Notes: generated by a model not told the origin, from the sequence alone. Shown: positions 22,443 to 30,882, numbered from the stretch's first letter. The stretch is DNA of 36,123 nucleotides from Bryobacterales bacterium (GCA_003157745.1 PMKM01000234.1:1-36123); one strand, 5' to 3'. A program made the numbers and translations.

Positions 22443-24118
22443 TAGCTAAACCTTCCGCGCTCTGCACCGTGCACGAGTGGCACCGGTTCAGGGCTTCCGT
22501 TCCCTTCTATTTGGTCGACCAGACTTCTGGTCGTTCGTCCGCCCAAGTCCGCTATGCTAACGCGCAACTTCCGACATTCCCAAATGCACACGGCCAGCGC
22601 GAGGGCCTCGCAGCCGGCGACCCACAGCGGCACGGCGGATAGCGGAAGCGTGTTGGCAGGCATGACCATGGGCGAGAATGCCATGGCACCCACGACCACC
22701 ATAGAGGCGGAGAGCACTCGGACGCGCCCGCAGGCAAGCAGCGGGATGGCATAAACCGCGGTGAGAGAAACGAAGATGACGAACACCGCAGTCGCGCAGG
22801 CCTCGGCAAGCGATGGTCGTATGCGCCCGCCCGTCCATGCGGCAACCAGCCAAGGCACGGCCAAGCCGATGGCGCCGACAATGGGTGCCTGCCCAAACAA
22901 AGCGAGTTGGCGGCAACGACGCAGCGTCAGACGCATCCAGCCAAAATCTCCCCGGGCGTGCGCGTCCGCGTAAGCTGGCCAAAGAGGGTACCAGAACAGT
23001 GAGAATAGGAGCATGGGAATAGAAAGGATCTTGTAGGTCAGCGCGTATGCACCCACTTGCGCGGCACCGAAGCGATTTCCGATCACCAGGACCGGGGCCG
23101 CAGCTAGGGCCAACGTTCCCACAGACGACACCAGGAAACTGACGCCGGAGGCCATGAGCGCGCGCCCACGCCGCCATTCGAAACACCTCCACTGCGGCCG
23201 CAGCCAGGATCTTCGCCGGCCGAACTCGGCTCCGGAGTTCACGGCCATGGCAACTAATGGCAGCCCCGAACTGGCCAGCACCAGCATAGGCAGGCTGGCG
23301 TGAAGGTGAGCCGCCAACAGAGTGCCGGCCAACCCCAAAGTGCCTGCCAGGCAATCCCAAGCGTTCAGGCGGAAACCCTCCTGGAAGCCGGCTTGAACGC
23401 GCGCCGCGACCCCCAGCGGTATGGCTGCCAGATAGCAGACGACGAACAGTGCCACTGCCGGACCAACCTCGCGAGCGGCCAGCGCGGTTCTCAGGTTAAA
23501 GACACGACTCCAGGGCAGGACACTGTGTATGGCTAGGAACAGCGCCAGCAGCATCAACGGGACAGCCAGCATGACAAAGAACGCGCTGGACAGATCCCGC
23601 TTCATTCTCCCCGGGTCGTTCTTCCCATTGGCCGCCGACACCGCGTTCTGCAAGGTAGATCCCAAACCGAGGTCGGCGACGCCGAACGCCAGTGCGATCA
23701 GCGAACTAAGGCTCATCCAAATGCCGAAGCGTTCCGCCCCAAGGTAGCCAACGGTCACCGGCACGGCCACAACGCTATTCAGCATGCGGATGCCCCTGCC
23801 GGCGCCGGCGGCGATGCCTGCGAGCGCGGCGCGGCGGTAGCGTTCTTTGGACCTGCCAACCTCCGTCGAGACGTCGAAGGGCCGCGCGCGGAGGATGGCA
23901 ATGGCGCTTCCGACGGAGGCGCACGCACTGTGGAAGCGAACGAATGCGCCAGTCGGATTCGGCGCCGCGTCATCGAGGACGCCGGTGGCCGTGGAGGCTG
24001 AACTCAACATATTGGGTGGATCCGGCTGCGGGCAGCGCGCGAGCATGAAAAGCTCACTGCCGGTCTGCGCCGGGCGCGAAGCACTGGCAATACAACTGCT
24101 CGTGTGCCGAACAGACAC
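22442..24118 (-). CDS. Oligosaccharide flippase (Wzx/MATE-like)
   Basis: Up to 558 residues. From about residue 93 onward there are 12-14 hydrophobic segments of the polysaccharide biosynthesis flippase family, starting RRAALAGIAAGAGRGIRMLNSVVAVPVTVGYLGAERFGIWMSLSSL, the standard entry of these proteins. The role is to turn lipid-linked repeat units across the inner membrane. The first ~90 residues are polar, low in pattern and probably partly untranslated: the GTG at 24118 has no ribosome site, and in-frame ATGs at 24046 and 24010 are equally possible. The 3' end overlaps fkbM by one base. Confidence 0.85.
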   Translation of the reverse strand: MSVRHTSSCIASASRPAQTGSELFMLARCPQPDPPNMLSSASTATGVLDDAAPNPTGAFVRFHSACASVGSAIAILRARPFDVSTEVGRSKERYRRAALAGIAAGAGRGIRMLNSVVAVPVTVGYLGAERFGIWMSLSSLIALAFGVADLGLGSTLQNAVSAANGKNDPGRMKRDLSSAFFVMLAVPLMLLALFLAIHSVLPWSRVFNLRTALAAREVGPAVALFVVCYLAAIPLGVAARVQAGFQEGFRLNAWDCLAGTLGLAGTLLAAHLHASLPMLVLASSGLPLVAMAVNSGAEFGRRRSWLRPQWRCFEWRRGRALMASGVSFLVSSVGTLALAAAPVLVIGNRFGAAQVGAYALTYKILSIPMLLFSLFWYPLWPAYADAHARGDFGWMRLTLRRCRQLALFGQAPIVGAIGLAVPWLVAAWTGGRIRPSLAEACATAVFVIFVSLTAVYAIPLLACGRVRVLSASMVVVGAMAFSPMVMPANTLPLSAVPLWVAGCEALALAVCIWECRKLRVSIADLGGRTTRSLVDQIEGNGSPEPVPLVHGAERGRFS

Positions 24119-24148
24119 TTACGGTCAGACAAGTCCCCACTTGGCGCA

Positions 24149-26398
24149 TCACACCTGGGTACTGGTCGGCTTGTAATACTTCGAATAATACTTGCCGTAA
24201 TATCCGTAGTAATAATAGCGGTCGCTCATGTCTTTGCGGACTTCATTGAGCGCCATGCCGATCACGTTCGCCTTTACTCTCTTGAGGCTGGCGAGTACGC
24301 CGTTGACTGCGTTGCGATTGGTCTGGCCGGCGAGGGCCATGACGATGACGCCATCGACGACGACGGCCATTTGCAGGGGTTCGGCGAAGCCGAGGAGCGG
24401 GGGAGCGTCGACAACGATGAGATCATAGTCGGGATTGGCTTCGGCGAGTAACTTCTCTATGGTGGCGCCAAGGCGGTCGGCGGCGGTGCGGGAGGCGGGG
24501 CCGGCGGGGAGAATGTCCAGGTCCGGATACTCGGGGCATCTCTGCAGGACCTCGCGCCAGTTGGCTTCACCGCGAATGACGGTCGAGAGGCCGCGATCGT
24601 TCGAGATATCGAAGCGGCCGTGAATACCGGGGCGGCGCAGGTCGGCGTCGATTAAGAGAGTCTTGCGATTCTGCAAGCTGTGTACGATGGCGAGGCGCAT
24701 GGAAGCGGTGGTCTTACCCTCGCGCGGCGCGGCGGAAGTGATGAGCAGACTGCGCGGGCGGTGGCCGAGATCGGAGAGCAAAATCGAATCGCGCAGCGTC
24801 CGTATGGCCTCTTCATAAGCCGATTCCTGCGCGTTGTGACCGCTGTATCTGACCAGGGCGGTGGTGCCGTTGCCCGTCATGCGAACTCGGAGCAGGCGGC
24901 TGCGCCAGTGCTTGACGACGGGAAGCGAACCGAGCACCTCGGTGCGGAGAGAGCGCTGTATGTCTTCGGGATCGCGCACCGTGTTGTCGATGGTATCCGA
25001 TAGGATGGCCATGCCAATGGCGAGCAGAGTAGACACGAGGAAAGCCAGTAGCGCGTTCAGGCGCAGGTCGGGGAAGACGGGCTTGACGGCCGGGCGGGCG
25101 GAATCGGCGAGCCGGATGGAACTGTTCTGGAAAGTGGAATTGATGCCGGCTTCCTTGATCTTACGAATGAGTTCCTCGTAGAGACCCTTGTCGCTATCGG
25201 CTTCCTGCTTGAGGGCCTTGTACTCGAATGACCGCGCGTTGATGCGGTCGAATTCGGCCTTGGTCTCTGCGACGGCGCTGGCGAGCATGGATTCGCGGTT
25301 GGCGGATTCCTTGAACGCGAGGCTGACGCGATTTTCGATATTGGACTTCAGAGCTTCGAGTTGGCGCTCGAGTTCGGCGACCTGGGAGTGCGCCTTCTTA
25401 TACTCGGGATGGCCGGGGCCATACTGGGCGGCGACGGTGGCGAAGCGTTCGCGGGCTTCGTCGAGGTGGTCGGCGAGGTGGCGGAGCTGCTCGCCCTGGG
25501 TGGAGGCTTGGGCGGCTTCCATGGAACCGCTCTTGACGGAGTTATACGCGGCCTGCTGGCGGACGCGATCGCCCTGGGCGGTGGTGAACTCGGTGTTGAG
25601 CTGGAGGAGGCGGGCGGAGAGGATGCTGGTTTTCTCCTCGGGGTTGATGACGCTCAAATCCTTTTCGAACTGGGCCAGGGCGGCGGAGGAGCGCTCCATC
25701 TTGGCGCGCAATTCCTCGATCTGCTTTTCCATGTAAGCGGAGAGGCCGGCGGTGGCGCGGAAGCGAATGTCATAGGTGTGCTGGATGTAGCTTTCGGCGA
25801 TGCCGTTGGCGACATTGGCGGCGAGTTCCGCGTCGGGCGAGCGGTAACTGATAAGCAGCAGGTAAGTGTTGGGCGGGCGCGTGATCTTCAGCTTTTTGAG
25901 GGTGATCGGGGCATTCTGCGCGCGCACGGTTGGAATAGGCGGCTCGCCTGGCAGGGTTGCGTCCCCACTGATAGGGAGTTTGAAGCGTTCGGCGACGGGG
26001 CGCAGGACGGAATCGGACTCGATGATTTTGACCTGCGTGGCAAGGAACTGATCGGAGTCGTTGGGGGCGGCGCGCGAGGCGTCCTGACCGATGACGGCGG
26101 CGGGCGCCTGGCGGTCAATGTCAATCGTGGCGGTAGATTCGTAGATAGGAGTCAGACGCGAAGACACGACCACGGTGCAGACTACCGAGACCATGGCGAA
26201 GGCGAGGATCTTCCATCGGTGGCGCTTGAGTATCCACAGATAGTGGGAGAGCGGGACGGCCGCCTCCTCGGGCTCGGGCTGGGTGTAGGCGAACGGCGGG
26301 TAGACCGTGACCGAGTCGGGGGCTGCGGGCACGTGGCTGGCACCGTTACCGTTGGCTGCCGGAGCGGGGAGCGCGCGAAGTTCTTTTTCTTCAGGCAT
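24149..26398 (-). CDS. Wzc-like polysaccharide co-polymerase and tyrosine autokinase
   Basis: A 749-residue inner-membrane protein joining a Wzz chain-length domain to a bacterial tyrosine kinase. Transmembrane segment 1 is near residues 63-80, a periplasmic coiled coil spans about 220-420 (with GNVR-type ...VFPDLRLNA), and transmembrane segment 2 is near 449-467. The kinase has Walker A SAAPREGKTT (555-564), Walker A' LLIDADLRRPG (581-591) and Walker B LIVVDAPPLLG (660-670). The tail has ten tyrosines within residues 728-742, the autophosphorylation cluster. It works with the Wza-like protein encoded just before it, and the PHP phosphatase at 33688-34452 could dephosphorylate the tail. Confidence 0.95.
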   Translation of the reverse strand: MPEEKELRALPAPAANGNGASHVPAAPDSVTVYPPFAYTQPEPEEAAVPLSHYLWILKRHRWKILAFAMVSVVCTVVVSSRLTPIYESTATIDIDRQAPAAVIGQDASRAAPNDSDQFLATQVKIIESDSVLRPVAERFKLPISGDATLPGEPPIPTVRAQNAPITLKKLKITRPPNTYLLLISYRSPDAELAANVANGIAESYIQHTYDIRFRATAGLSAYMEKQIEELRAKMERSSAALAQFEKDLSVINPEEKTSILSARLLQLNTEFTTAQGDRVRQQAAYNSVKSGSMEAAQASTQGEQLRHLADHLDEARERFATVAAQYGPGHPEYKKAHSQVAELERQLEALKSNIENRVSLAFKESANRESMLASAVAETKAEFDRINARSFEYKALKQEADSDKGLYEELIRKIKEAGINSTFQNSSIRLADSARPAVKPVFPDLRLNALLAFLVSTLLAIGMAILSDTIDNTVRDPEDIQRSLRTEVLGSLPVVKHWRSRLLRVRMTGNGTTALVRYSGHNAQESAYEEAIRTLRDSILLSDLGHRPRSLLITSAAPREGKTTASMRLAIVHSLQNRKTLLIDADLRRPGIHGRFDISNDRGLSTVIRGEANWREVLQRCPEYPDLDILPAGPASRTAADRLGATIEKLLAEANPDYDLIVVDAPPLLGFAEPLQMAVVVDGVIVMALAGQTNRNAVNGVLASLKRVKANVIGMALNEVRKDMSDRYYYYGYYGKYYSKYYKPTSTQV

Positions 26399-26446
26399 GG
26401 GGTTCAGCTTTGGGCGCTTCTGATGTGTGTGCCTCGAACAGCGGAC

Positions 26447-27409
26447 TTAGTGCGCTACTCCGTAGATGAGCGCGGTAGATGCGGCGCCAGTGCCGAACCC
26501 GACGATGGCTTCAAGGGCTTTCACGCCGATCCGCTTGCCTCTGTTATCCGGGACGTAGAAGATGTCGTTGGCGACGAGGGGGACGTCGGGGGACTTGCGC
26601 TGCAGGATCTTGTCGAGCTGCACGGGGATTTCGTTCTTGGTGCCGTTGGCTTCGCGGCGATAGATGAAAGCGTTCTTATTGGAAAACGATTCCAGCCCTT
26701 CGCTGAGCGCCAGCATTTGGAGGACGGTGGTATCCGAACCGTTTTGAACCGGGTAGGCGCCGGGCTTCTTGACGTTGCCGACGACGTAGATCTTGGCGAC
26801 CTCGGGGACGCGGATTTCTTCGCCGCCGGAGAGTTTGAGATTGACGGCGGGGTCGGCGTCGTTGATCAGGTTGCGCACGGCGACGCGGCGAGTGAGCGTC
26901 GAGGATACGCCATCCGGGCCGGGCTGGGAGCGGCTGACAAGAATCTCGGGGCCGGCATTTTCACTCAGCCCCTGCGCGCGGGCGATGGCTTCGAGCAGCG
27001 AGACGGGGCCTTCGGCCTGGAAGACCAGCGGCATCTTGACGGCGCCGGAGACGCTGATGGGGCGGCTGTGATACTCGGCGATGGTGACGGTGACGAAGGG
27101 GTCGACCAGGATCTGTTCGTCGCGAAGCGCCTGCGCGATCGCGGTCTCGAGCTCGGCCGGAAACAGTCCTTCCGCCTTGATGAGCTTCTTGAGCATGGGG
27201 AGGCGGATCAGGCCGTCGGTGCCGATGCGGATGGTGCGGCTAAGTTCCGGGGCATCGTAGACGGAGACGGCGATGAGGTCGTTGGGACCGACCGCTTGGG
27301 CCGGTAGATTGGCTCCCTGTTCGGGGATGGTGGCGGCGCGGTTGACCTGCTGCTGCAGCTGGGCCAGAGCGGCCGCGGCAAAGACTATCGTCGAAAGGAG
27401 CAAACGCAT
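26447..27409 (-). CDS. Wza-like polysaccharide export protein
   Basis: A 320-residue exported protein. A signal peptide (MRLLLSTIVFAAAALAQ) is followed by the polysaccharide export domain (VGPNDLIAVSVYDAPELSRTIRIGTDGLIRLPMLKKLIKAEG..., VTIAEYHSRPISVSGAVKMPLVF) and two SLBB-type segments (RPISVSGAV, IYVVGNVKKPGAYPV). It forms the outer-membrane or periplasmic EPS channel. No lipobox Cys is seen after the signal peptide, so it is not a lipoprotein like E. coli Wza; a short hydrophobic C-terminal segment (ALEAIVGFGTGAASTALIYGVAH) may supply an outer-membrane helix instead. It lies 9 nt after the ribbon-helix-helix gene and 48 nt before the autokinase. Confidence 0.92.
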   Translation of the reverse strand: MRLLLSTIVFAAAALAQLQQQVNRAATIPEQGANLPAQAVGPNDLIAVSVYDAPELSRTIRIGTDGLIRLPMLKKLIKAEGLFPAELETAIAQALRDEQILVDPFVTVTIAEYHSRPISVSGAVKMPLVFQAEGPVSLLEAIARAQGLSENAGPEILVSRSQPGPDGVSSTLTRRVAVRNLINDADPAVNLKLSGGEEIRVPEVAKIYVVGNVKKPGAYPVQNGSDTTVLQMLALSEGLESFSNKNAFIYRREANGTKNEIPVQLDKILQRKSPDVPLVANDIFYVPDNRGKRIGVKALEAIVGFGTGAASTALIYGVAH

Positions 27410-27418
27410 GACGGCACC

Positions 27419-27709
27419 TTAATTCTCAGAGTTACCCGGACCGGACTTTGGATCGGGACGCCCATCGGCCAACCGTGTGACGCAGAGCTCGATCATGGCC
27501 AGCCGCCGCTCGAAGGAGAGCAGCTTATCGGCAACGTTGACGGAGCCGGCGGTATCGGAAGGAAAGTCCGGCGCTGCCCCGCCCAACATGACGGCACGAG
27601 CGAATTCGGAAACGCAGCGCGCTCCCTGGCGATCCGAAGCGGCCTTGATCCGCTCGAATTCCTGGTCGGTCACACGGAAGTTGACAAGTCGTTTTCGAAT
27701 CGCGTTCAT
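27419..27709 (-). CDS. Ribbon-helix-helix protein, first gene of the EPS operon
   Basis: A 96-residue protein. The first ~45 residues (KRLVNFRVTDQEFERIKAAS, then CVSEFARAVML) have the strand-helix-helix pattern of Arc/NikA/MobC-type DNA-binding domains; the second half includes a helix with LLSFERRLAMIELCVTRLAD and a polar tail. There is no relaxase or plasmid gene nearby, so a mobilisation role is unlikely. Its place as the leader gene of the operon, next to an inverted repeat that brackets the promoter, suggests a local regulator (inference). Confidence 0.7.
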   Translation of the reverse strand: MNAIRKRLVNFRVTDQEFERIKAASDRQGARCVSEFARAVMLGGAAPDFPSDTAGSVNVADKLLSFERRLAMIELCVTRLADGRPDPKSGPGNSEN

Positions 27710-27890
27710 GAATTGCCCGCAGCGCGGAGATTACGAGTGGCGGCCTGCGGCTCAGTCGTGCGCCGCAGCGTTCAAAGGGCTGACAGCGGGTGTGCGAAGA
27801 GTGTTTGGACCAAGCTTCGCCCTTCCAGTCACACCGACCGGCACGCAAAATGGTCTGACAAAACCTGAAGACACGTTTGTTACGCAATTA

Positions 27891-28000
27891 CTAGGTGCGT
27901 CTAAGTAGTACTAGAGAAAGGTGAGCGTATCACGAACGATTTACGTGTGTCAAGATATCAGGATATAGAAGTACTAAATAGGGTGACATGACGCACCTAG
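27891..28000. repeat. 11-bp inverted repeat bracketing the EPS promoter
   Basis: CTAGGTGCGTC at 27891-27901 and its exact reverse complement GACGCACCTAG at 27990-28000, with 88 bp between. One arm lies upstream of the -35 box, the other in the early leader. This spacing fits binding of a protein at both sites with looping; as RNA only one arm would be transcribed from the promoter within, but both would be present in read-through RNA from nusG. Confidence 0.65.
27926..27953 (-). promoter_or_regulatory. Promoter of the EPS operon
   Basis: On the - strand, a consensus TTGACA (27948-27953) is followed after 16 bp by GATACG (27926-27931). The -10 is weak. Transcription would begin near 27918, about 210 nt upstream of the first start codon. 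Confidence 0.5.
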
Positions 28001-28041
28001 GAGAAACCGGCGGTGTAAGACGTTCGAAGCTCGTCGTGGAG

Positions 28042-28542
28042 TTACTGCACGCGACCGATCCAGTCCCGTTCGATTTCCGCGGCGACGGAGCGAAGGAGTA
28101 AAGAGACCGAAACTACGACTCGCGGCTTTCCGTCTTCCGCTTTTACGATAACTCCCTCAACACCCGCCAAAGGACCGTTATCTATAGATACTCTCTGGCC
28201 GGTTTGCAAATAGGGCCACGGCGTACAGGCGACCTTGGAAGTCACTAGCGTTTGCACGGAGCGAATCTCGTTTTCGCTAATGGGGACGGGGCTATTTCCG
28301 CATCCGACAATCTGAGCCACGCCTGCGGCGGTAAGAACTCTGAGACGATCCGGCAGCGCGAACCGGCAGAATAAGTAGCCCCGAAACATGGGAGTCTCGA
28401 GTGTCTTGACTCTGTCGGACCAACGGCGTTTGACAGTACATAACGGAAGGAAAACTTCAAAGCCTCGCAGAGAGAGATCGTCATGCGCGCGAAACTCACA
28501 GCGCGACTTCACGCGAATTCCATACCAGCCCGTGTTCTCCAT
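28042..28542 (-). CDS. NusG-family specialised antiterminator (RfaH/UpxY/LoaP-like)
   Basis: A 166-residue paralogue of NusG. The N-terminal NGN domain (about 1-105) begins NTGWYGIRVKSRCEFRAHDDL, with the family region VFLPLCTVKRRWSDRVKTLETPMFRGYLFCRF; a C-terminal KOW domain (about 112-150) has LQTGQRVSIDNGPLAGVEGVIVKAEDG. Such proteins bind RNA polymerase at the start of a long cell-surface operon and suppress termination. It lies directly upstream of the 15-kb EPS operon in the same orientation, 332 bp from its first gene, so that operon is the obvious target. It has its own promoter region at about 28590-28620. Confidence 0.92.
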   Translation of the reverse strand: MENTGWYGIRVKSRCEFRAHDDLSLRGFEVFLPLCTVKRRWSDRVKTLETPMFRGYLFCRFALPDRLRVLTAAGVAQIVGCGNSPVPISENEIRSVQTLVTSKVACTPWPYLQTGQRVSIDNGPLAGVEGVIVKAEDGKPRVVVSVSLLLRSVAAEIERDWIGRVQ

Positions 28543-28593
28543 TTCGACGAATCCCGCCAGTCCACTAAGGTAATGTTAACTACCACACGCACT

Positions 28594-28616
28594 GTTATAC
28601 AAAGTTAGGTGCTAAC
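28594..28616 (-). promoter_or_regulatory. nusG-paralogue promoter with palindrome
   Basis: A -10 box TATAAC (28594-28599, - strand) lies 4 bp from a perfect palindrome GTTAG-GTG-CTAAC (28604-28616) that occupies the spacer. No good -35 box is present at 16-18 bp, which suggests that a protein bound at the palindrome controls the promoter. Confidence 0.4.
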
Positions 28617-28773
28617 ACACCCCAACATCTATGCAACTATGATAGCCGAGATTAACAGTGAGTGGCAAAGTTGTGTCATGTAGCGCAATGGATACAGGTA
28701 CGACTGGGAGGCAGTTCCCGGCAGCCGGCTACCATCTTCGATAGTATCCACTCAGCGCGCGGGAACGGCGCAT

Positions 28774-29973
28774 TCATATATGTCTCGCAGTGACTCGCTC
28801 CGCTTCACCGATCGGGCGTTCCGGCTGCGAGGCGCTTTGCCGGGCGGCGAGCATGGCGAGGATGAGGATGGGCCATGAGCCGAGGGCGGGGCGGGAAAAG
28901 GGATAATCCACCAAGGCGTGAAGAAACACGGCAACGGCGCCGATGCCCCAGACGGAACGAAAGGCGGGGCGCAGACACCACAGAAAGATAGTAGCGATGA
29001 CGATACCGAAGACAACGCCTCCTTCGGCCGTCCACTGCAGCCAGTCGCTGTGCGCCTGGTTGGCGAACACTCCATAGTCGGCGATGGCGTAGCGCGGATA
29101 CACGGTGGGCCAGGTGCCGAGACCGACGCCAAACCACGGGTGCGCGGCGGCCATGTGGAGAGAGGAAATGGCAAGCTCACGGCGCATCTGCATGGGATCC
29201 GGCTGCCAGAAGCGGCGCCAGACGTTGTCCCAGCCCACTACGGAAGCAAAGACGGCGAACAGCACTGCCATCTTGAGAAGCGCCGCGCCGGCCGCGTGGG
29301 CGCTGGTGCGTCCGCGCGCCAACAGCAGCGCGATGACGACGATAGTTTCCGCCGTAATCAGGATGGTGCCGCTGCGGGAGGCCGAGGCGATCACGGATGC
29401 GAACAGGGCAGCGGCCATGCCGGAATACAGCAGCGAATCGCGTTCGCGGCGCAGAGCTTCGTAGATGGCGATGGGCAGCACAACCTCGACAAACGCCGCA
29501 TAGTGGTTGTGATAGAGAATGGGACCCATCACGGAACCGGTATAGGCGGTGGGAAACAGCCAGAAGATTCGGTCGTGGGAGGTGAAGGTTTGCAGCGTGG
29601 CCACCACCGCGATCGCGGAGCCGAACCAGAGTATGGCGGAACGAAACCAGTGGCGGACCTCAGTGTCCCGGAAGAGAGAGACGCCAGCGAGAAACACGGC
29701 GAGAAACGTGGCCCAATGGACGATGGCGGTCTTCGTATCGAAGCCGTAGGCGGTGCGCCCGGTGCCCCATTGAAACAGCCCCCAGACAACCGCGAACGAC
29801 AGGGGAACGACAGGGTACAGATCGGACAGCCGCATGCGGCGGATGCCATAGACGGCGAGGGCAGAGACAGCCAGCGCGAAAACGCCAACTTGAAAGACAG
29901 CGACCGGCCAGTAGGCGGGCACCCAGAGAGTGAGTATGGCGAAGAAAAAAAGTGCCGCCAGAACGACGTGCAT
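28774..29973 (-). CDS. O-antigen ligase/Wzy-family membrane protein
   Basis: A 399-residue protein with 10-12 hydrophobic segments. The Wzy_C/O-antigen ligase region is recognisable: GPILYHNHYAAFVEVVLPIAIY, SVIASASRSGTILITAET, a large periplasmic loop containing HPWFGVGLGTWPTVYPRYA, and FANQAHSDWLQWTAEGGVVFGIV. These enzymes join polysaccharide units to lipid or protein, or polymerise them. The gene starts 39 nt after the FecR-like gene, with a -10 box 5 nt before the ATG. It may be the real polymerase of the EPS, or a ligase anchoring it. Confidence 0.87.
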   Translation of the reverse strand: MHVVLAALFFFAILTLWVPAYWPVAVFQVGVFALAVSALAVYGIRRMRLSDLYPVVPLSFAVVWGLFQWGTGRTAYGFDTKTAIVHWATFLAVFLAGVSLFRDTEVRHWFRSAILWFGSAIAVVATLQTFTSHDRIFWLFPTAYTGSVMGPILYHNHYAAFVEVVLPIAIYEALRRERDSLLYSGMAAALFASVIASASRSGTILITAETIVVIALLLARGRTSAHAAGAALLKMAVLFAVFASVVGWDNVWRRFWQPDPMQMRRELAISSLHMAAAHPWFGVGLGTWPTVYPRYAIADYGVFANQAHSDWLQWTAEGGVVFGIVIATIFLWCLRPAFRSVWGIGAVAVFLHALVDYPFSRPALGSWPILILAMLAARQSASQPERPIGEAERVTARHI

Positions 29974-29978
29974 GCCTC

Positions 29979-29984
29979 AGTATA
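29979..29984 (-). promoter_or_regulatory. -10 box before the O-antigen ligase-like gene
   Basis: TATACT, then GAGGC, then the ATG: the same layout as before the DUF433 gene. No clear -35. The gene may thus have a leaderless transcript in addition to read-through from the FecR-like gene. Confidence 0.4.
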
Positions 29985-30012
29985 GCCAGCCGCCCCGCAG
30001 CGCCGCGCTGTT

Positions 30013-30882
30013 TTACGGAGTGCTGGCGGAGGGCGAGGAACCGAACCTGCCAGCAGCAGCCAAACCGACTACGGTGCCGCCGGCGGCAACGCCGCCGATG
30101 ATGGCGATCTTGGCGGCCGTGGAAAGTCCGCCGCGCGCCGCCGCGCCACCGGCAGCTCCCGCGCCGCTCGCACTGCAGGAACCAGCCTTGATGCGGGCGA
30201 CTTGCACCAACTCCGAAGCCGGAGCGGGAGGCGTCACACCCGGAATGATGGCGCCAGTGACTTCCACGCACTTACCGACGTACTTCGCCAGCTCCGTTCC
30301 GTCCAACTGGACCGTGACATGGGTCGTCGAATCCGTCAGGAAGTACTTCCCATCCTTGAATTCCTCGACGCCGGTCATGTCGAAAGCCGTGGCCGCGCCC
30401 GCCTGCGAACCGAACGCCATCGCGAGGCCCGGGCGAACGCTGGCGACCAGCACGCCGGCAGCGCTGCGTACGTCGGCGGAGCCGCTGCGAGCGACAACCG
30501 TAATGTCGGTGGGAGAGGTGACGTCGATCTGCACGACGCTATCTTTGGCCGAAGGGGAAATGCGCAACGTGTCGGCTTCGATGACGTGATTGCCGGATTC
30601 CTTCACCACGCCGGTACCCTTCTCGAGAATGGTGTGATCGCGAAAGATCTTGGCGCGCGATTCCGGAGACAACGTTATCTCGACGCTGGCTAGTTCGACC
30701 ACCGAGCGCGCCGCGGATGTCTCAATCAGGTTGCCGTCGAACACCGTGCCGTTCTGACGAATTGTGGAACCATCCACCCGGAAATCCCCCGTGGACTTTA
30801 CGAATCCGATGGAAAGCGGTGCCGCCACGGCCACCAACAACAAGCACATGAGGCAAACAAGAAAAATTGCGAATTTCGACAT
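30013..30882 (-). CDS. FecR-like membrane-anchored protein
   Basis: A 289-residue protein. One N-terminal hydrophobic segment (FAIFLVCLMCLLLVAVAAPLSIG) acts as signal or anchor; residues about 30-200 form a FecR-type beta domain (GSTIRQNGTVFDGNLIETSAARSVVELAS, SPESRAKIF, then repeated VxIDV/VVARSG strands); near residue 245 there is an Ala/Gly-rich stretch and a second hydrophobic segment (AAKIAIIGGVAAGGTVVGLAAAG). Two cysteines (KCVEV and GSCS) could pair. The ATG at 30882 is chosen for its GGAG seven nt upstream. It is the first gene before the ligase-like gene. The FecR fold occurs in EPS loci as a periplasmic scaffold; exact role unknown. Confidence 0.7.
   Translation of the reverse strand: MSKFAIFLVCLMCLLLVAVAAPLSIGFVKSTGDFRVDGSTIRQNGTVFDGNLIETSAARSVVELASVEITLSPESRAKIFRDHTILEKGTGVVKESGNHVIEADTLRISPSAKDSVVQIDVTSPTDITVVARSGSADVRSAAGVLVASVRPGLAMAFGSQAGAATAFDMTGVEEFKDGKYFLTDSTTHVTVQLDGTELAKYVGKCVEVTGAIIPGVTPPAPASELVQVARIKAGSCSASGAGAAGGAAARGGLSTAAKIAIIGGVAAGGTVVGLAAAGRFGSSPSASTP

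Larger units (their letters stand above)
27710..28041. other. EPS operon promoter region
   Basis: These 332 bases hold the promoter at 27926-27953 and the 11-bp inverted repeat at 27891-27901 and 27990-28000, plus two AGTACT sites (27907-27912 and 27970-27975) placed nearly symmetrically inside it. About 200 nt of untranslated leader lie between the predicted start of transcription and the first gene, room for an antiterminator loading site. No other gene is evident. Confidence 0.6.

Noticed and set aside
24054-24149. 31-codon frame starting in a TGATG overlap with the autokinase stop
   Set aside because: The coupling signal is tempting, but the peptide has no pattern and the flippase frame overlaps it; more likely the unsettled flippase start.
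25361-27307. 648-codon open frame on the + strand opposite the autokinase and Wza-like genes
   Set aside because: Gly/Asp/Val-rich low-complexity product without motifs; the opposite strand encodes two unmistakable EPS proteins.
27419-27709. Plasmid mobilisation (MobC-like) protein
   Set aside because: The ribbon-helix-helix resemblance is real, but there is no relaxase, origin of transfer or plasmid gene nearby, and the gene is embedded in the EPS operon.
28700-28730. CCGGC-A-GCCGG hairpin downstream of the ligase-like gene as a terminator
   Set aside because: The loop is a single base and no T-run follows on the - strand.
28918-29985. 355-codon open frame on the + strand opposite the ligase-like gene
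   Set aside because: Extremely Gly/Asp/His-rich shadow of a hydrophobic protein gene.
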